Shown in pieces: positions 37,152 through 47,046 of a DNA stretch of 64,000 nt (positions within the stretch are counted from its first letter, which is position 1; the number at the start of each line of letters is the position of its first letter). The stretch is from assembly GCA_963823165.1 (NCBI GenBank), contig CAWGKV010000001.1, positions 496,001 through 560,000 on the forward strand, given 5' to 3'. The notes below the pieces were generated by a model. The model was not told the origin of the DNA and searched no databases. It saw nothing but the letters and a program-made list of their open reading frames with translations. The DNA is from Roseiarcus sp963823165 (GTDB lineage Bacteria; Pseudomonadota; Alphaproteobacteria; Rhizobiales; Beijerinckiaceae). A program made the translations under genes and the position numbers.

Positions 37152-37880
37152 TCAGGGCCCGGCGGCCTGAGTGAGAGCCGCGCGCCAGGTCGCTTCATCG
37201 CGCGCCGGCGCGGCGAACTGGACGCGGGCGACGCGGGCGCCGGCGGAAAGATCCAGACCTTCCGCGTCGAGCCCGATCGCCCGCCAAGCCTGCCGGCCGG
37301 ACCGCGCGTAGCCGGCGAGCCGCGCCACGACGTCGTCGCCGAGCGCATTGACCCAGTCGAGGAGCCGCGCTTCGGCCGAGGCGAGTTCCGCTTCGCCTTC
37401 GCGGGGCGCGAGAACATCGTCGGGCGTCAGCGGGTCAGCCCGGCCGAATCCGCCGTTGAAATGCACGCTCTCGATCGCCAGTCGGAAAAAGGCGAAATCC
37501 GCGAAGTCGGCGTAGAGCTTCGCCTTGGGGTTGCGCTGCAGGTAGCGGGCGCGGATCCGCAGATCGGGCGCGCGTTCTATCCGGCCGTTGAGCGTGATTC
37601 GGGGATGGTTCAGAGGGTCGCCTCGCTCCGGCTCCTCGGTGAGCAACAAGGACGCGCGCGGATCGGAGGCGACGTGTTTCGTATGGCGCGCGAGCGTCGA
37701 CATGAGAAAGAGCGGCGCGCCGTCGAAGTCGCTGGCGACCCCGACCAGGGTCGTCAGCGGCGCGCCCGTCGCCGGATCAAGCGTCGCCAGCGCTGCGGTG
37801 CGGGAAAGCCGCATGAGCCGTTTTGCGTCGGCGACCGCCTGGACGTGAGCCGATCGAGGATCGTCGGGGGCTTTCGACAT
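37152..37880 (-). CDS. HugZ-like pyridoxamine-phosphate-oxidase-fold protein
   Basis: A 242-residue protein. The N-terminal flavin-reductase/PNPOx split barrel has LMRLSRTAALATLDPATGAP, then PLFLMSTLARHTKHVASDPR and HPRITLNGRIER. The C-terminal DUF2470-like part contains DDVVARLAGYA and the ending RVQFAAPARDEATWRAAL. Members have been linked to haem use or degradation; whether this one binds haem cannot be judged. It lies 175 bases upstream of the methyltransferase on the same strand. Confidence 0.86.
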   Translation of the reverse strand: MSKAPDDPRSAHVQAVADAKRLMRLSRTAALATLDPATGAPLTTLVGVASDFDGAPLFLMSTLARHTKHVASDPRASLLLTEEPERGDPLNHPRITLNGRIERAPDLRIRARYLQRNPKAKLYADFADFAFFRLAIESVHFNGGFGRADPLTPDDVLAPREGEAELASAEARLLDWVNALGDDVVARLAGYARSGRQAWRAIGLDAEGLDLSAGARVARVQFAAPARDEATWRAALTQAAGP

Positions 37881-38543
37881 GACGGTCTCAGGTCACCGAG
37901 AAGGAAACGCGGGAGGGAAAGGTCAACGATTCGACAGCCTCCGACAACACGAACGCGCCCTCGGGCGAGGCATTGCGTCGGAATGCCTGAGCAGGCCACC
38001 GGCCGGCCCGAACATGGCGCCGCGACGACTTGAAAGCATCGATTCCGCGCCCGGAAATGGTAGGCGCAGAAACCTCCCGCTGGCAAGGCTGAGCGTCGGG
38101 CTCGGCGGCGCGCTCGCCGGCCGGCCGCGCGGGACCCGACCGGGGCTTGCGAGCCTCCGGCGTCGCAATTCTTGTCGCGTGAGCCTGACGGTTTCGAGGG
38201 GCGCGCCGGGACAGTCGACGTCACTCGATGAAACTAAGCGGCAACCTGTTGAAAAAGTTGAGCGGCGCCGCTAAGAGTGCGAGGCGATCGGCACTTCCGG
38301 CGGCGAGAGTCGGTCGCAGGCGCGGCTCTTGTCCGCCGGCCGCTCCTGGCCTATCTCGGGCTCATCACCCCTGCCGTCCAACTTCAGAGCGAACTTGCGC
38401 AATTCGCCCAGCGGTCCCATCTTGGGCCTGAAGACCGGCCGAATTCCCCAAACAGGAACACATTTCGGCCGCGAACGGTTAAGATGGTCCAAGCGCCCCG
38501 CGGCGCCCGGGCGGCGCAACGAATCGAACAAAACGGGAGCCTC
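37881..38543. other. Intergenic region before chvI, no gene seen
   Basis: About 660 bases between divergent genes. In many relatives pckA lies here, divergent from chvI; it does not in this window. I saw no supported gene or strong hairpin. The chvI promoter must lie within this stretch. Confidence 0.5.
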
Positions 38544-39242
38544 ATGCCCACAATCGCCCTGGTCGACGACGATCGAAACATACTGACCTCGGTTTCTCTC
38601 TCGCTCGAGGCGGAGGGCTACCGGGTGCAGACTTACACTGATGGCGCGAGCGCCCTCGAAGGACTGAAGGCGAACCCGCCCGATCTCGCCATTTTTGACA
38701 TCAAGATGCCTCGGATGGACGGAATGGAGCTGCTGCGGCGGCTGAGGCAGAAATCCGACCTTCCGGTGATCTTTCTGACCTCGAAGGACGAGGAGATCGA
38801 CGAGCTCTTCGGCCTTAAGATGGGGGCCGACGACTTCATCCGCAAACCGTTTTCGCAGCGCCTGCTGGTCGAGCGAGTGAAGGCGATCCTGCGCCGCTCG
38901 AACCCGAAGGACGCCGCGACTCAGAAAGAGACCGAGGCGAAAATTCTCGAACGCGGGCGGTTGAAGATGGACCCCGAGCGACACACGTGTACGTGGGACA
39001 ATACTCCGGTCACGCTGACGGTCACCGAATTCCTCATCCTGCAAGCGCTTGCGACGCGCCCGGGCGTCGTCAAGAGCCGCAACGCCTTGATGGATGCGGC
39101 CTATGATGACCAAGTCTATGTCGACGATCGCACGATCGACAGCCACATCAAACGGCTGCGCAAGAAGTTCAAAGTTGTCGAACCCGAGTTCGAGATGATC
39201 GAGACGCTGTACGGCGTCGGTTACCGGTTCAAAGAAGGATAG
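38544..39242 (+). CDS. chvI: ChvI-type response regulator (OmpR family)
   Basis: A 232-residue regulator of envelope, acid and symbiosis/virulence genes in this order. The receiver has ALVDDDRN, the phospho-acceptor Asp in FDIKMPRMDGMELL and Lys in FLTSKDEE. The winged-helix output domain has TVTEFLILQALATRPGVVKS and DDRTIDSHIKRLRKKFK. The frame is open upstream to 38277 but the ATG at 38544 (CGGGAGCCTC upstream) fits the family. chvG follows 17 bases later. Confidence 0.95.
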   Translation: MPTIALVDDDRNILTSVSLSLEAEGYRVQTYTDGASALEGLKANPPDLAIFDIKMPRMDGMELLRRLRQKSDLPVIFLTSKDEEIDELFGLKMGADDFIRKPFSQRLLVERVKAILRRSNPKDAATQKETEAKILERGRLKMDPERHTCTWDNTPVTLTVTEFLILQALATRPGVVKSRNALMDAAYDDQVYVDDRTIDSHIKRLRKKFKVVEPEFEMIETLYGVGYRFKEG

Positions 39243-39259
39243 GCGGCTCTGCCGAGGCC

Positions 39260-41104
39260 ATGAGCGCTGATACAGGCAGCGAGCGCATCGTCGCCGTTAC
39301 GCCGCGCAGCAGGCGGCAGTGGATGCGCGCTCGCGCCCGGCTTGCCTGGCGTTTCCTCACCGCGCGTTTCTCGTCCTCACTCACGCGCCGAATCGTCGTC
39401 CTCAATCTCGGCGGCCTCGTCGTATTGATGATCGGCTTCCTGCTGTTGAACCAGTTTCGGGCCGACATCATCGCGGCGCGGGTGCAGAGCCTGACGACCC
39501 AGGCCAATATTATTTCAGCAGCGATCGCCGCGTCGGCTGCGGTCGACACCGACACGATCACCGTCGACCCCGACAAGCTGCTTCAACTCGCCCCGGGCCA
39601 GACTGCCGCGCCGCCGAGCGATGAGGACGCCATTCAGTTCTCCATCAACCCCGAGCGGGTCGGGCCTGTGCTCCACCGGCTGGTTACGCCGACTCACACC
39701 CGAGCCCGCATCTATGACAGCGACGGCCGGCTGTTGCTCGACTCGCGTTCCCTCTCGGCGCACGGCGCTGTCGTGCGCTCCGATCTGCCGGACTCGGCCG
39801 AGCGGCGAGGACTGTTCGATCGGTTGATTGGGGTGGTGCGGAATCTTTTCGACGCGCCGGCGCAGCCGAGGGCGAGGGACCCTTGGCTGGTCGACGGAAA
39901 ATCGGTGCCGGAGGTCGCGGCGGCGCTGAAGGGGCAAACGCGGTCGGCCGCACGTATCAATGATGAAGGCGAGACGATCGTTTCCGTGGCGGTGCCGATC
40001 CAGTACATGATGGCGACGCGGGGGGCGCTCCAGCTGTCGACGCAGGGCGGCGACATTGACCGGGTGATTGCGTCCGAACGCTGGGCCATCTTGCGTTTCT
40101 TCGTGGTGCTGGCCGCGGTCATGCTGGTCCTATCGCTGTCGCTCGCCAACACCATCGCCGAGCCGGTGCGCCGGCTCGCCGACGCCGCCGAGAGGGTGAG
40201 GCGCGGAATCCGTTCGCGGCAGCAGATTCCCGATTTCACTTCGCGACCGGACGAGATCGGGCATCTTTCCCGCGCGCTCCGGGAAATGACCCAGGCGCTC
40301 TACAGTCGCCTCGACGCCATCGAAAGCTTCGCAGCGGACGTCGCCCACGAGCTGAAGAACCCGCTGACATCGTTGCGCAGCGCTCTCGAGACCCTTCCGC
40401 GCGTGAAACCCGGCCACTCGCGAGACCGGTTGATCGCGATCATGCAACATGACGTGCGACGCCTCGACCGATTGATCTCCGACATTTCAGACGCTTCGCG
40501 TCTGGACGCGGAGCTGACGCGCGGCGAAGCCGGCCCGGTCGACGTGGCGGAGCTTTTGCGCGCAGTCGTCTCGATGGCGCAGGATTCCCCACGCAGCAAC
40601 GGGGCCAAGATAGAGCTGTCGATTCCGCCGCGGCGGAGTCGGCGCGCGGACCCGCACTATTGCGTGTTGGGCCACGACTCGCGTCTGGCGCAGGTCGTGA
40701 CGAACCTGATTGACAATGCCTGCTCGTTTTCCGAGCCGGGAGGGGTGGTTCGGGTCGCCCTCGCCAGGAGCGCGAGTTCGACGGACGGAGAAGCGCCCGA
40801 GGAAAAGGTGGTCATCACCGTCGACGACGATGGTCCTGGCATCCCCCCACATGCGCTGGAGCGGATCTTCGAGCGCTTCTATACGGATCGGCCAAATCAG
40901 GGGTTTGGGCAGAATTCAGGGCTTGGGCTGTCGATTTCGCGCCAGATCGTCGAGGCGCATGGCGGTCGCATCTGGGCAGTCAATCGACCCGCCGAGGCGA
41001 ATGCAGAAAGGGTCGGCGAGTTTGGCGCGGGCGGTCCGTTCGAGTTGGCGCGCCACGGCGCCGGCGCCCGTTTTGTGGTTGAACTTCCGGCATCGGTCGC
41101 ATGA
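39260..41104 (+). CDS. chvG: ChvG-type membrane sensor histidine kinase
   Basis: A 614-residue sensor partnered with ChvI. Two membrane helices (IVVLNLGGLVVLMIGFLLL and a second near 270-290) flank a large periplasmic domain. A HAMP region follows, then the phospho-acceptor His in FAADVAHELKNPLTSLRS and an ATPase domain (NLIDNACSFSEPGG, DDDGPGIP, GLGLSISRQIVEAHGG). Its stop overlaps hprK by four bases, tying two-component control to the PTS genes. Confidence 0.95.
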   Translation: MSADTGSERIVAVTPRSRRQWMRARARLAWRFLTARFSSSLTRRIVVLNLGGLVVLMIGFLLLNQFRADIIAARVQSLTTQANIISAAIAASAAVDTDTITVDPDKLLQLAPGQTAAPPSDEDAIQFSINPERVGPVLHRLVTPTHTRARIYDSDGRLLLDSRSLSAHGAVVRSDLPDSAERRGLFDRLIGVVRNLFDAPAQPRARDPWLVDGKSVPEVAAALKGQTRSAARINDEGETIVSVAVPIQYMMATRGALQLSTQGGDIDRVIASERWAILRFFVVLAAVMLVLSLSLANTIAEPVRRLADAAERVRRGIRSRQQIPDFTSRPDEIGHLSRALREMTQALYSRLDAIESFAADVAHELKNPLTSLRSALETLPRVKPGHSRDRLIAIMQHDVRRLDRLISDISDASRLDAELTRGEAGPVDVAELLRAVVSMAQDSPRSNGAKIELSIPPRRSRRADPHYCVLGHDSRLAQVVTNLIDNACSFSEPGGVVRVALARSASSTDGEAPEEKVVITVDDDGPGIPPHALERIFERFYTDRPNQGFGQNSGLGLSISRQIVEAHGGRIWAVNRPAEANAERVGEFGAGGPFELARHGAGARFVVELPASVA

Positions 41105-41523
41105 GCTTCGCTGAGGGTCAAGGAACGGGAATTCACGCCACAGCCGTCGTCTATGGCGAAAGCGGCGTGCTGATTCGTGGGCCGTCGGGATCTGGAAAGA
41201 GCGCGTTGGCGCTCGCGCTGCTGACCCGAGCGCGCGACACCGCAGTTTTTGGCGCCCTCGTGGGCGACGACCGGGTTTGGGCGCGCGAGGTCGACGGGCG
41301 GCTCATCGCGTCCGGCTCGCCGAAATTGGCCGGGCTCATCGAGCGCCGCTCGGTCGGTCTCGTCATGGCGGCTGATGAGCCGGCGGCCGTCATAGGGTTG
41401 ATCGTCGAACTCAGCGAGCGCGGCCGAGCGTGGCCCCGCCTGCCCGACGAGCCGAATGTCGTGACCGTCGAGGGGGTCCGACTGCCTCGACTGGCGCTCG
41501 AACTCGGGCCGGAGCGCGGTTGA
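41101..41523 (+). CDS. hprK: HPr kinase/phosphorylase, short alphaproteobacterial form
   Basis: Phosphorylates and dephosphorylates HPr on its regulatory Ser. The 140-residue protein contains only the C-terminal kinase domain, as is normal in alphaproteobacteria. The P-loop is GPSGSGKSALALALL; VGDDRVWAREVDGRLIAS and the ADEPAAVIGLIVELSERG segment follow. It overlaps chvG by four bases and precedes EIIA and HPr. Confidence 0.92.
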   Translation: MSFAEGQGTGIHATAVVYGESGVLIRGPSGSGKSALALALLTRARDTAVFGALVGDDRVWAREVDGRLIASGSPKLAGLIERRSVGLVMAADEPAAVIGLIVELSERGRAWPRLPDEPNVVTVEGVRLPRLALELGPERG

Positions 41524-41677
41524 GCAGGCGCTCGCCGTGGACGAGCGCCTTGCGACTATCGCGGCATCCAGTGCGAAGCGAAAAGGAATTTCGCTTGAAC
41601 ATTGCGCCGCAGTGCACAAAAATACCGCGCTTGCCGGTACGCCGGGAGTTTGAAGCCGGCCGACTTATGGATCTTTG

Positions 41678-42079
41678 ATGATTGGAATGGTCCTGGTGAC
41701 CCACGGCCAGCTCGCCACTGGTTTTCGTGCAGCCCTAGAACATGTCGTGGGACCGCAGTCTCAACTCGAGACGATAACGATCGGCCCCGAGGACGACATG
41801 GAGCAGCGCCGCTCGGACATCCTCAATGCGGCGGCTCGCGTTCAGGACGGAATGGGGGTCGTGATCCTGACCGACATGTTCGGAGGGACGCCGTCAAACT
41901 TGGCGATTTCGGTCATGGACGGCGGGCGCATCGAGGTCATTTGCGGCGTCAATCTTCCAATGCTCATCAAGCTCGCGACGATGCGCGAGACCGCCGACCT
42001 CGACCACGCGGTGGTCGAGGCGCGCGAAGCGGGGCGCAAGTACATAACTGTCGCCAGCAAAGTTCTTGCCGGAAAATGA
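41678..42079 (+). CDS. PTS EIIA component, mannose/fructose type
   Basis: A 133-residue cytosolic EIIA of the EIIA-Man fold, phosphorylated by HPr. The active His is in GMVLVTHGQLATGF and LTDMFGGTPSNLAISVM is the family signature. No sugar permease is nearby, so it probably serves a regulatory phosphorelay. ATG at 41678 is chosen over a TTG one codon upstream. It overlaps the HPr gene as ATGA. Confidence 0.92.
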   Translation: MIGMVLVTHGQLATGFRAALEHVVGPQSQLETITIGPEDDMEQRRSDILNAAARVQDGMGVVILTDMFGGTPSNLAISVMDGGRIEVICGVNLPMLIKLATMRETADLDHAVVEAREAGRKYITVASKVLAGK

Positions 42080-42399
42080 GCGAACCCCGCGATGAAGACG
42101 AAGACCCATCTCTGCCGGCGTTGGAAGGCGTCTTATTCCGCCAGATGCAGATCGTGAACCGGAAAGGTTTGCACGCCCGCGCCACAGCCAAATTCGTCCA
42201 ATGCGTCGACCGGTTCGACGCCGACATCAAGGTTTCGCGCTGCGGCGAAACCGTCGGAGGGGATTCCATCATGGGCATTCTGACGCTTGGGGCCGGGGTT
42301 GGATCGACCATCACGGTCTTCGCTTCCGGCGCCGAGGCCCACCAGGCTCTTGAGGCTCTCGCCGAACTTGTCGCCAATCAATTCGGCGAGGACGAGTGA
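42076..42399 (+). CDS. Phosphocarrier protein HPr
   Basis: A 107-residue HPr with a short acidic N-terminal extension (MSEPRDEDEDP). The phospho-His is in NRKGLHARATAKFV and the regulatory Ser, target of HprK, is in GDSIMGILTLGA. It is coupled to the EIIA gene by a four-base overlap. It ends 14 bases from the convergent lptB. Confidence 0.94.
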   Translation: MSEPRDEDEDPSLPALEGVLFRQMQIVNRKGLHARATAKFVQCVDRFDADIKVSRCGETVGGDSIMGILTLGAGVGSTITVFASGAEAHQALEALAELVANQFGEDE

Positions 42400-42413
42400 T
42401 GTCCCTCGGTCAG

Positions 42414-43268
42414 TCACATACGGAAATCCTCGCCTAGGTAGAAACGCCTTACATCCGGATGGGCGATGATCGCGTCGGGCGGCCCCTCTGTAAGCACATG
42501 GCCGCTGTGAATGATGTAGGCGCGGTCGATCAGGCCGAGAGTCTCCCTGACGTTGTGATCGGTGATGAGCACCCCGATCCCGCGGCCTTTGAGATGGCGC
42601 ACGAGATCCTGAATGTCGCCGACCGCGATAGGGTCGATGCCGGCGAACGGCTCGTCGAGCAGCATGAAAGACGGTTTGCCGGCGAGCGCCCGCGCGATCT
42701 CGCATCGCCGGCGCTCGCCGCCGGAAAGCGCGATCGAAGGCGCCTTGCGCAGGCGCGCGATGTCGAACTCGTCGAGCAGCGAGTCGAGCGTCGCCTCGCG
42801 CGCTTCACGGTTTGGCTCGGTCACCTCGAGCACCGCCCGTATGTTGTCCTCGACGTTGAGGCCTCGGAAAATCGACGGCTCCTGCGGCAGATAGCCGACG
42901 CCCAGCCGCGCCCGCTGGAACATCGGCAGACCCGTCACGTCATGGCCGTCGAGTTCGATCGCCCCCTTGTCCGGCTTCACCAGCCCGGTGATCATGTAAA
43001 AGACCGTGGTCTTGCCGGCTCCGTTCGGGCCGAGCAGACCGACCGCTTCGCCGCGCCGCACGGAAATGCTCACGTCCTGCACCACCATCCGGCCGCGATA
43101 GCCTTTGCCGAGGTGGTGGACGGCGAGCATTCCGTGCCGGACGTTTCCTTCCGATGGGCGGGCGGTGAGCGAGGGAGAACGGGAGCGTCCCCCGCCGAAC
43201 CATTTCCACCGGCTGCGGCGCGGGGCGCCGGACAGATCCTCGCTCACAGGCGGGCGCTCGTGTCGCAT
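42414..43268 (-). CDS. lptB: LPS export ABC transporter ATPase LptB
   Basis: A 284-residue ATPase driving lipopolysaccharide extraction from the inner membrane. Walker A is GLLGPNGAGKTTVFYMI, the signature is ALSGGERRRCEIARAL and Walker B is FMLLDEPFAGID. An N-terminal extension of about 45 residues (Arg/Pro-rich) precedes the usual LptB start at MLAVHHLGKGY. It follows lptA by 18 bases. Confidence 0.95.
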   Translation of the reverse strand: MRHERPPVSEDLSGAPRRSRWKWFGGGRSRSPSLTARPSEGNVRHGMLAVHHLGKGYRGRMVVQDVSISVRRGEAVGLLGPNGAGKTTVFYMITGLVKPDKGAIELDGHDVTGLPMFQRARLGVGYLPQEPSIFRGLNVEDNIRAVLEVTEPNREAREATLDSLLDEFDIARLRKAPSIALSGGERRRCEIARALAGKPSFMLLDEPFAGIDPIAVGDIQDLVRHLKGRGIGVLITDHNVRETLGLIDRAYIIHSGHVLTEGPPDAIIAHPDVRRFYLGEDFRM

Positions 43269-43286
43269 GATTCGGCCTTCGGGCGC

Positions 43287-43937
43287 CTACTTCGGCTTCG
43301 TCGCTTCGCCCGGATTGGCGCCTGCGTTGGGCAAGAATTGTCCGTGAACGCGGCCGGACTTGACGGTCTCGATCGTCGCCTGGCTGGTCTTGAGGTCGTA
43401 AGTCAGCTTGTCGCCCCTGGTGGTGTTCTGTCCGTCGCTGAGCGTCACGTGGCCGATGAGCTGGACCTTGCTTTCGAGCTTATCGTAGATCGCGCTGTCG
43501 CCGGTCGCGACCTGGGTTTTGGAAACCACGGTCACCGGGCCTGCCGCTTCCATTCGCTTGAGGCCCGACCCCGGCGAAGAACTGTTCGAGCCGGCCGAGG
43601 CGCCGGCCTTCGCTCCGTCGGGCGGCGCAGCGCCGGGAGCGGGCGACCGGTCGAGGAAGACGGTCATGACCGAACAGGTCATCTTTGTGTCGCCCTGGAC
43701 GACGACGACATTCCCCGAATAAATCGCCTTCTTCTCCTTGTCGTAGTAGACCAGCTTGTTGGCGTCGATCGAGACCGGCTCCTTCGAACTCGTGCCGGGG
43801 AGGATCTGGACCGGGCTCGAGTCGGTCGCGGCCGACGCACTGGCGGCCTTGGAGGCGGCCTCGGCGGGCACGCCGGCGAGGATCGCCACCCCGGCCAGAA
43901 ACGCCATCCGGAAGGACCATTTCGCCCCGATGGTCAT
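43287..43937 (-). CDS. lptA: LPS transport periplasmic protein LptA
   Basis: A 216-residue periplasmic bridge protein for LPS. It has a signal peptide (FRMAFLAGVAILAGVPAEAA), then the OstA/LptA beta-jellyroll with EPVSIDANKLVYYDKEKKAI and YSGNVVVVQGDTKMTCSVM. A Pro/Ser-rich insert (GAAPPDGAKAGASAGSNSSS) sits in the middle. Its start overlaps the lptC stop by four bases. Confidence 0.9.
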   Translation of the reverse strand: MTIGAKWSFRMAFLAGVAILAGVPAEAASKAASASAATDSSPVQILPGTSSKEPVSIDANKLVYYDKEKKAIYSGNVVVVQGDTKMTCSVMTVFLDRSPAPGAAPPDGAKAGASAGSNSSSPGSGLKRMEAAGPVTVVSKTQVATGDSAIYDKLESKVQLIGHVTLSDGQNTTRGDKLTYDLKTSQATIETVKSGRVHGQFLPNAGANPGEATKPK

Positions 43938-44698
43938 GGACTGGTCCCCTTGGCGCCGGCGTCAACCGGCGGAACAATCATCGTCCTGACGCGCCCCTCG
44001 AAGATCAATTCCTGGCCGTTGTTTCGGGCCGTGGCGCGATCGCCGGTAATGGTCGTTCCGTCGCCGACGTGGACTTCGACGGGCTCGTCGCTCTGGTAAA
44101 CGCCCGTCTTAAAGTCGATGTCGGCGCTCCGCAACCGCACGTCGAACCTTGCGCTGCCGATCCGGACGTTGCTCGACAGCTTCATGCGCTCGGCGACGGT
44201 GTCATATATGCCGGTGTCGGCGCTCAGGTGCGTCGCCTCCCCGCCTGTCGCGCCGATTTCGCCCGACACCTTCTGCAACTCGACGACAGTCGGGCTCCTC
44301 ACGTCCTGGAGCGCCCGCTCGGCCGTGAGGCTGTAAGCCTGCCCGTCGCTGCGGAAGCCGGCAAGCTTGGGCCGCGCCATGGTGATCTTGGTTCCGTCGA
44401 TCCCGAGGGCCGAGAAGCTGAGCGAGCCGAGCTTGGTCGAGAAGGGGTTGTAGACCCCGATGAGAACCATCGCGGCCACGGCTCCCAACGCGGTGGCGAG
44501 CAAGGCCTTGCGTAGGAACCGCACCCGCGCCGAGCGATGTCGTGCGCTCGCAAAGGCGCGTTCCCTGTCGGACGCCGCCGCGGACGAGACGGAACGCTGC
44601 CAAGCGCCGCCGTTCGTCGCCGCGGGTCGATCCGCAGTGCGGACGCCCGCTGCCATCGAGTTGTCCTGACGCCCCATTGGTTCACGCTCGATTAGCAT
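43934..44698 (-). CDS. lptC: LPS export protein LptC
   Basis: A 254-residue bitopic inner-membrane protein of the LPS export machine. It has a long basic N-terminal cytoplasmic part, one membrane helix (LLATALGAVAAMVLIGVYNPF) and the periplasmic jellyroll (ITMARPKLAGFRSDGQAYSL, and GIYDTVAERMKLSSNVRIGS). It is the first gene of lptC-lptA-lptB. The rnd gene often found upstream is absent. Confidence 0.88.
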   Translation of the reverse strand: MLIEREPMGRQDNSMAAGVRTADRPAATNGGAWQRSVSSAAASDRERAFASARHRSARVRFLRKALLATALGAVAAMVLIGVYNPFSTKLGSLSFSALGIDGTKITMARPKLAGFRSDGQAYSLTAERALQDVRSPTVVELQKVSGEIGATGGEATHLSADTGIYDTVAERMKLSSNVRIGSARFDVRLRSADIDFKTGVYQSDEPVEVHVGDGTTITGDRATARNNGQELIFEGRVRTMIVPPVDAGAKGTSP

Positions 44699-45839
44699 AC
44701 GGCGCCGAGGAAGACGAATTGCATGGCAAAGTTAGGGCCGCGCCACCACGAGCAAGGAACGACCGGGACCAGCTCAGAAACTCGGACCTGGGATTGCCGG
44801 GACACTGGCGTCGTCCGCATGCACAAGCGATCGGGACGAAGAACTCTGGCCCCGACGCCTCACGCCACCTTCTCCCGCAAGGGGAGCGTCACTCTGCCGC
44901 AGCCTGCTCGACCGGCGCGGGCGTCGAGGTAGCGACCCGCCTCGCAGACGGGGTTCCAGGGGCGGGGCGGCCTCGGTGTCTCGACGCGGTTTAGAGCAGC
45001 CTGTTTTCTGAAAACCTCTAGCTTGGCAAAGGAAAACCAAGGAAATCCTAGGAAAAAAGCCTTGGATTCCTTTGGAGCGCGCCTGGATTTCCTTTCATTT
45101 CCTTTGATTTCCTTGGATTTCTTCGTCCAATTCGGGGTTTTTCAATGGGTTACAGGCGATCCCATGACAAAAAATATTTCGGCGCCCGCAGCCAGCTCAT
45201 ATTTTCTGGTGAGCCGAAGTTTGTGCGAGGACTCTCTGACGACGGTCTCACCATAGCGCCTCGCTTTCCCTCCCGCCGGCGCGGCAGTCGGTCAAAGCTG
45301 ACATTAGCATGGATTGCGCAGGCCGGCAAGAACAAACAGAGGACGCGTCGGTAGCACACGATATGTCCGGCTCGGTAGCGCATGCACAGTCTGTGGCGCA
45401 GGTGCGGTCGGTCTGGCCCTTTGGGGAGGGTGGCTGCCCGAGATTTTCCGCGCCGTTGACACCGTCGCCCTTGCATTAAAGGAATAAAGGGTTATGTGCT
45501 TTCCGACCTCGCGATCCGACCGAATCGGAACGGAAGCCCTTATGGCTAGGTTGGGGTTGACGATCTCACATCGACGACGTTTCGCGTCGGTGCTGCGATC
45601 TTAAATCGCATTGATTTGATGCCAATCGGGCCAGCGCTTGCTGCGCAAGCCTGGGACGAAATCGACCGACCGAATCTTACGCTTCGTGGCGCCAGATCCG
45701 GCGCGGTACGCTCAGCGCCCGCATCTGGGCGCTTCATGGAGACTTGACGGCCCGGCGCTGCGGCGCCTTCGAACGCCGCCACTCCGCAGAAGCTCCAAAA
45801 TACTCAGTAGCCGGAGCGATTGAACACTAAGGATAAGAA
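44699..45839. other. Intergenic region with a structured repeat, no gene seen
   Basis: About 1.1 kb between lptC and the DUF4167 gene. The only strong feature is the GGAAATCC-type repeat at 45028-45123. Short open frames have no supporting features. In many relatives prfA and prmC precede the DUF4167 gene; they are not here. Confidence 0.5.
45028..45123. repeat. Inverted and tandem TTTCCTTGG-type repeat
   Basis: CCAAGGAAATC (45037-45047) is exactly complementary to GATTTCCTTGG (45106-45116). Between and beside them lie further partial copies (CTTGGATTCCTTT, TTTCCTTTCATTTCCTTTGA). Several alternative hairpins are possible. Confidence 0.7.
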
Positions 45840-46304
45840 ATGTCATTTGGTCAGAATGACCGAAATCGTGGCCGCCAAGCAAACCGCCGTCGCGAGCCCA
45901 ATCCATTGACTCGTTCGTACGATTCGCACGGCCCTGACGTCAGAATTCGCGGCACCGCGATGCATGTGGCGGAAAGATACCTTCAATTGGCGCGCGACGC
46001 ACATACAGGCAACAATCCTGTCGCGGCGGAGAACTATCTTCAACATGCGGAGCACTATTTTCGACTGATCGCCGCTGCGCAGGCGAAGCAACTTCAGCTC
46101 CAGAATGGCGACGCGCCGGCCCCAGGAGAATCCGATCCGGATGACTTGGATGACAGCAACGATTTCGGCGGTCTGCCCGATCGCTTCGCCTCTCCGGGGC
46201 AGCAGGAAGCGCGACAAGATTTCACCCACCAAACCAACGTCGTCTCGCCGGCTGCTTCGCAGCCGCACGGGCAACGACAGCCGTTGTTTCGGCGGAGGGT
46301 CTAG
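45840..46304 (+). CDS. DUF4167 domain protein
   Basis: A 154-residue protein conserved in Hyphomicrobiales. The DUF4167 core is SYDSHGPDVRIRGTAMHVAE, then YLQLARDAHTGNNPVAAENY and LQHAEHYFRLIAAAQ, near the N-terminus. An acidic and Gln-rich low-complexity tail ends in QPLFRRRV. Basic N-terminus (NDRNRGRQANRRREPN). A nucleic-acid-related role has been suggested for the family but is not established. Confidence 0.88.
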   Translation: MSFGQNDRNRGRQANRRREPNPLTRSYDSHGPDVRIRGTAMHVAERYLQLARDAHTGNNPVAAENYLQHAEHYFRLIAAAQAKQLQLQNGDAPAPGESDPDDLDDSNDFGGLPDRFASPGQQEARQDFTHQTNVVSPAASQPHGQRQPLFRRRV

Positions 46305-47046
46305 CAGCCGATGGGCGGCCGCGGGTCATGCGTCCGCGCCGCGCCCCCTTCCAGATCCATGGAGATCGGCAAGATCGGTCTATCGTCATCCGGGAAGGGG
46401 CGGGAGATGGGCGTCACGCTTGACGGCTGAGAATGGCCGCCCGCATCATGCCTGTCGCCATCGCTTCGCTGCCTGCTGCTTCGATGATTGGAACGACAAT
46501 CCTATCGGAGGGGAGGCGGCGCGGTTGGCGGCGGAATTCCCGATGGCGCTTACATTAGAGCCTGTTTCCGAAGCACGCCACCCTGGTCCTGAGTTGGCCA
46601 CCGGCGGCGCCGACCCGCTGCGCATGAAAGTCCCACCGCCGATGGGCGCGCACAAAGGCCGCCGACATCTATCTCGCCGTGATCGGCGACCTGCAGTTCC
46701 CCCTCGAAACAGGGGGCTGAGTAAACTGTCAACGGAAATTGTTTCCTTCGAGTTGCATGCGCGTCGCAACTTCATTGTCCGCTGAGGCTGGTTTGCGCAC
46801 CCGACGATCCTCCCCTCCTCCCTTGCTCGCGGGGCGTTCGGCGCGGCGACGTTGCGCGAGTGAATTTGTGAGACCGGACGCGCCTCAGATAGAATTTATT
46901 GCCTCATTCGGAGATCGCGCCAGGCTGCGCGATCCGGCGATTGTGTTCACTTGGCGACGCCCTCCGCCGCTTCCGCGCAGACGGCTTTTAGGGGGTGAGA
47001 ACTGCATATGCGTCTCGGAAGCCTACCCGCGAGATTGTGTTTATGG
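46305..47046. other. Boundary region of the accessory island, no intact gene
   Basis: About 740 bases without a supported gene. Between 46440 and 46790 the sequence has coding-like texture on the minus strand but no complete frame, so it may be a decayed gene or element end. From about 46900 the base composition turns visibly AT-richer. Confidence 0.45.

Noticed and set aside
46440..46790. Insertion-sequence remnant
   Set aside because: Coding-like texture on the minus strand, but no recognisable transposase motif and no paired terminal repeats.
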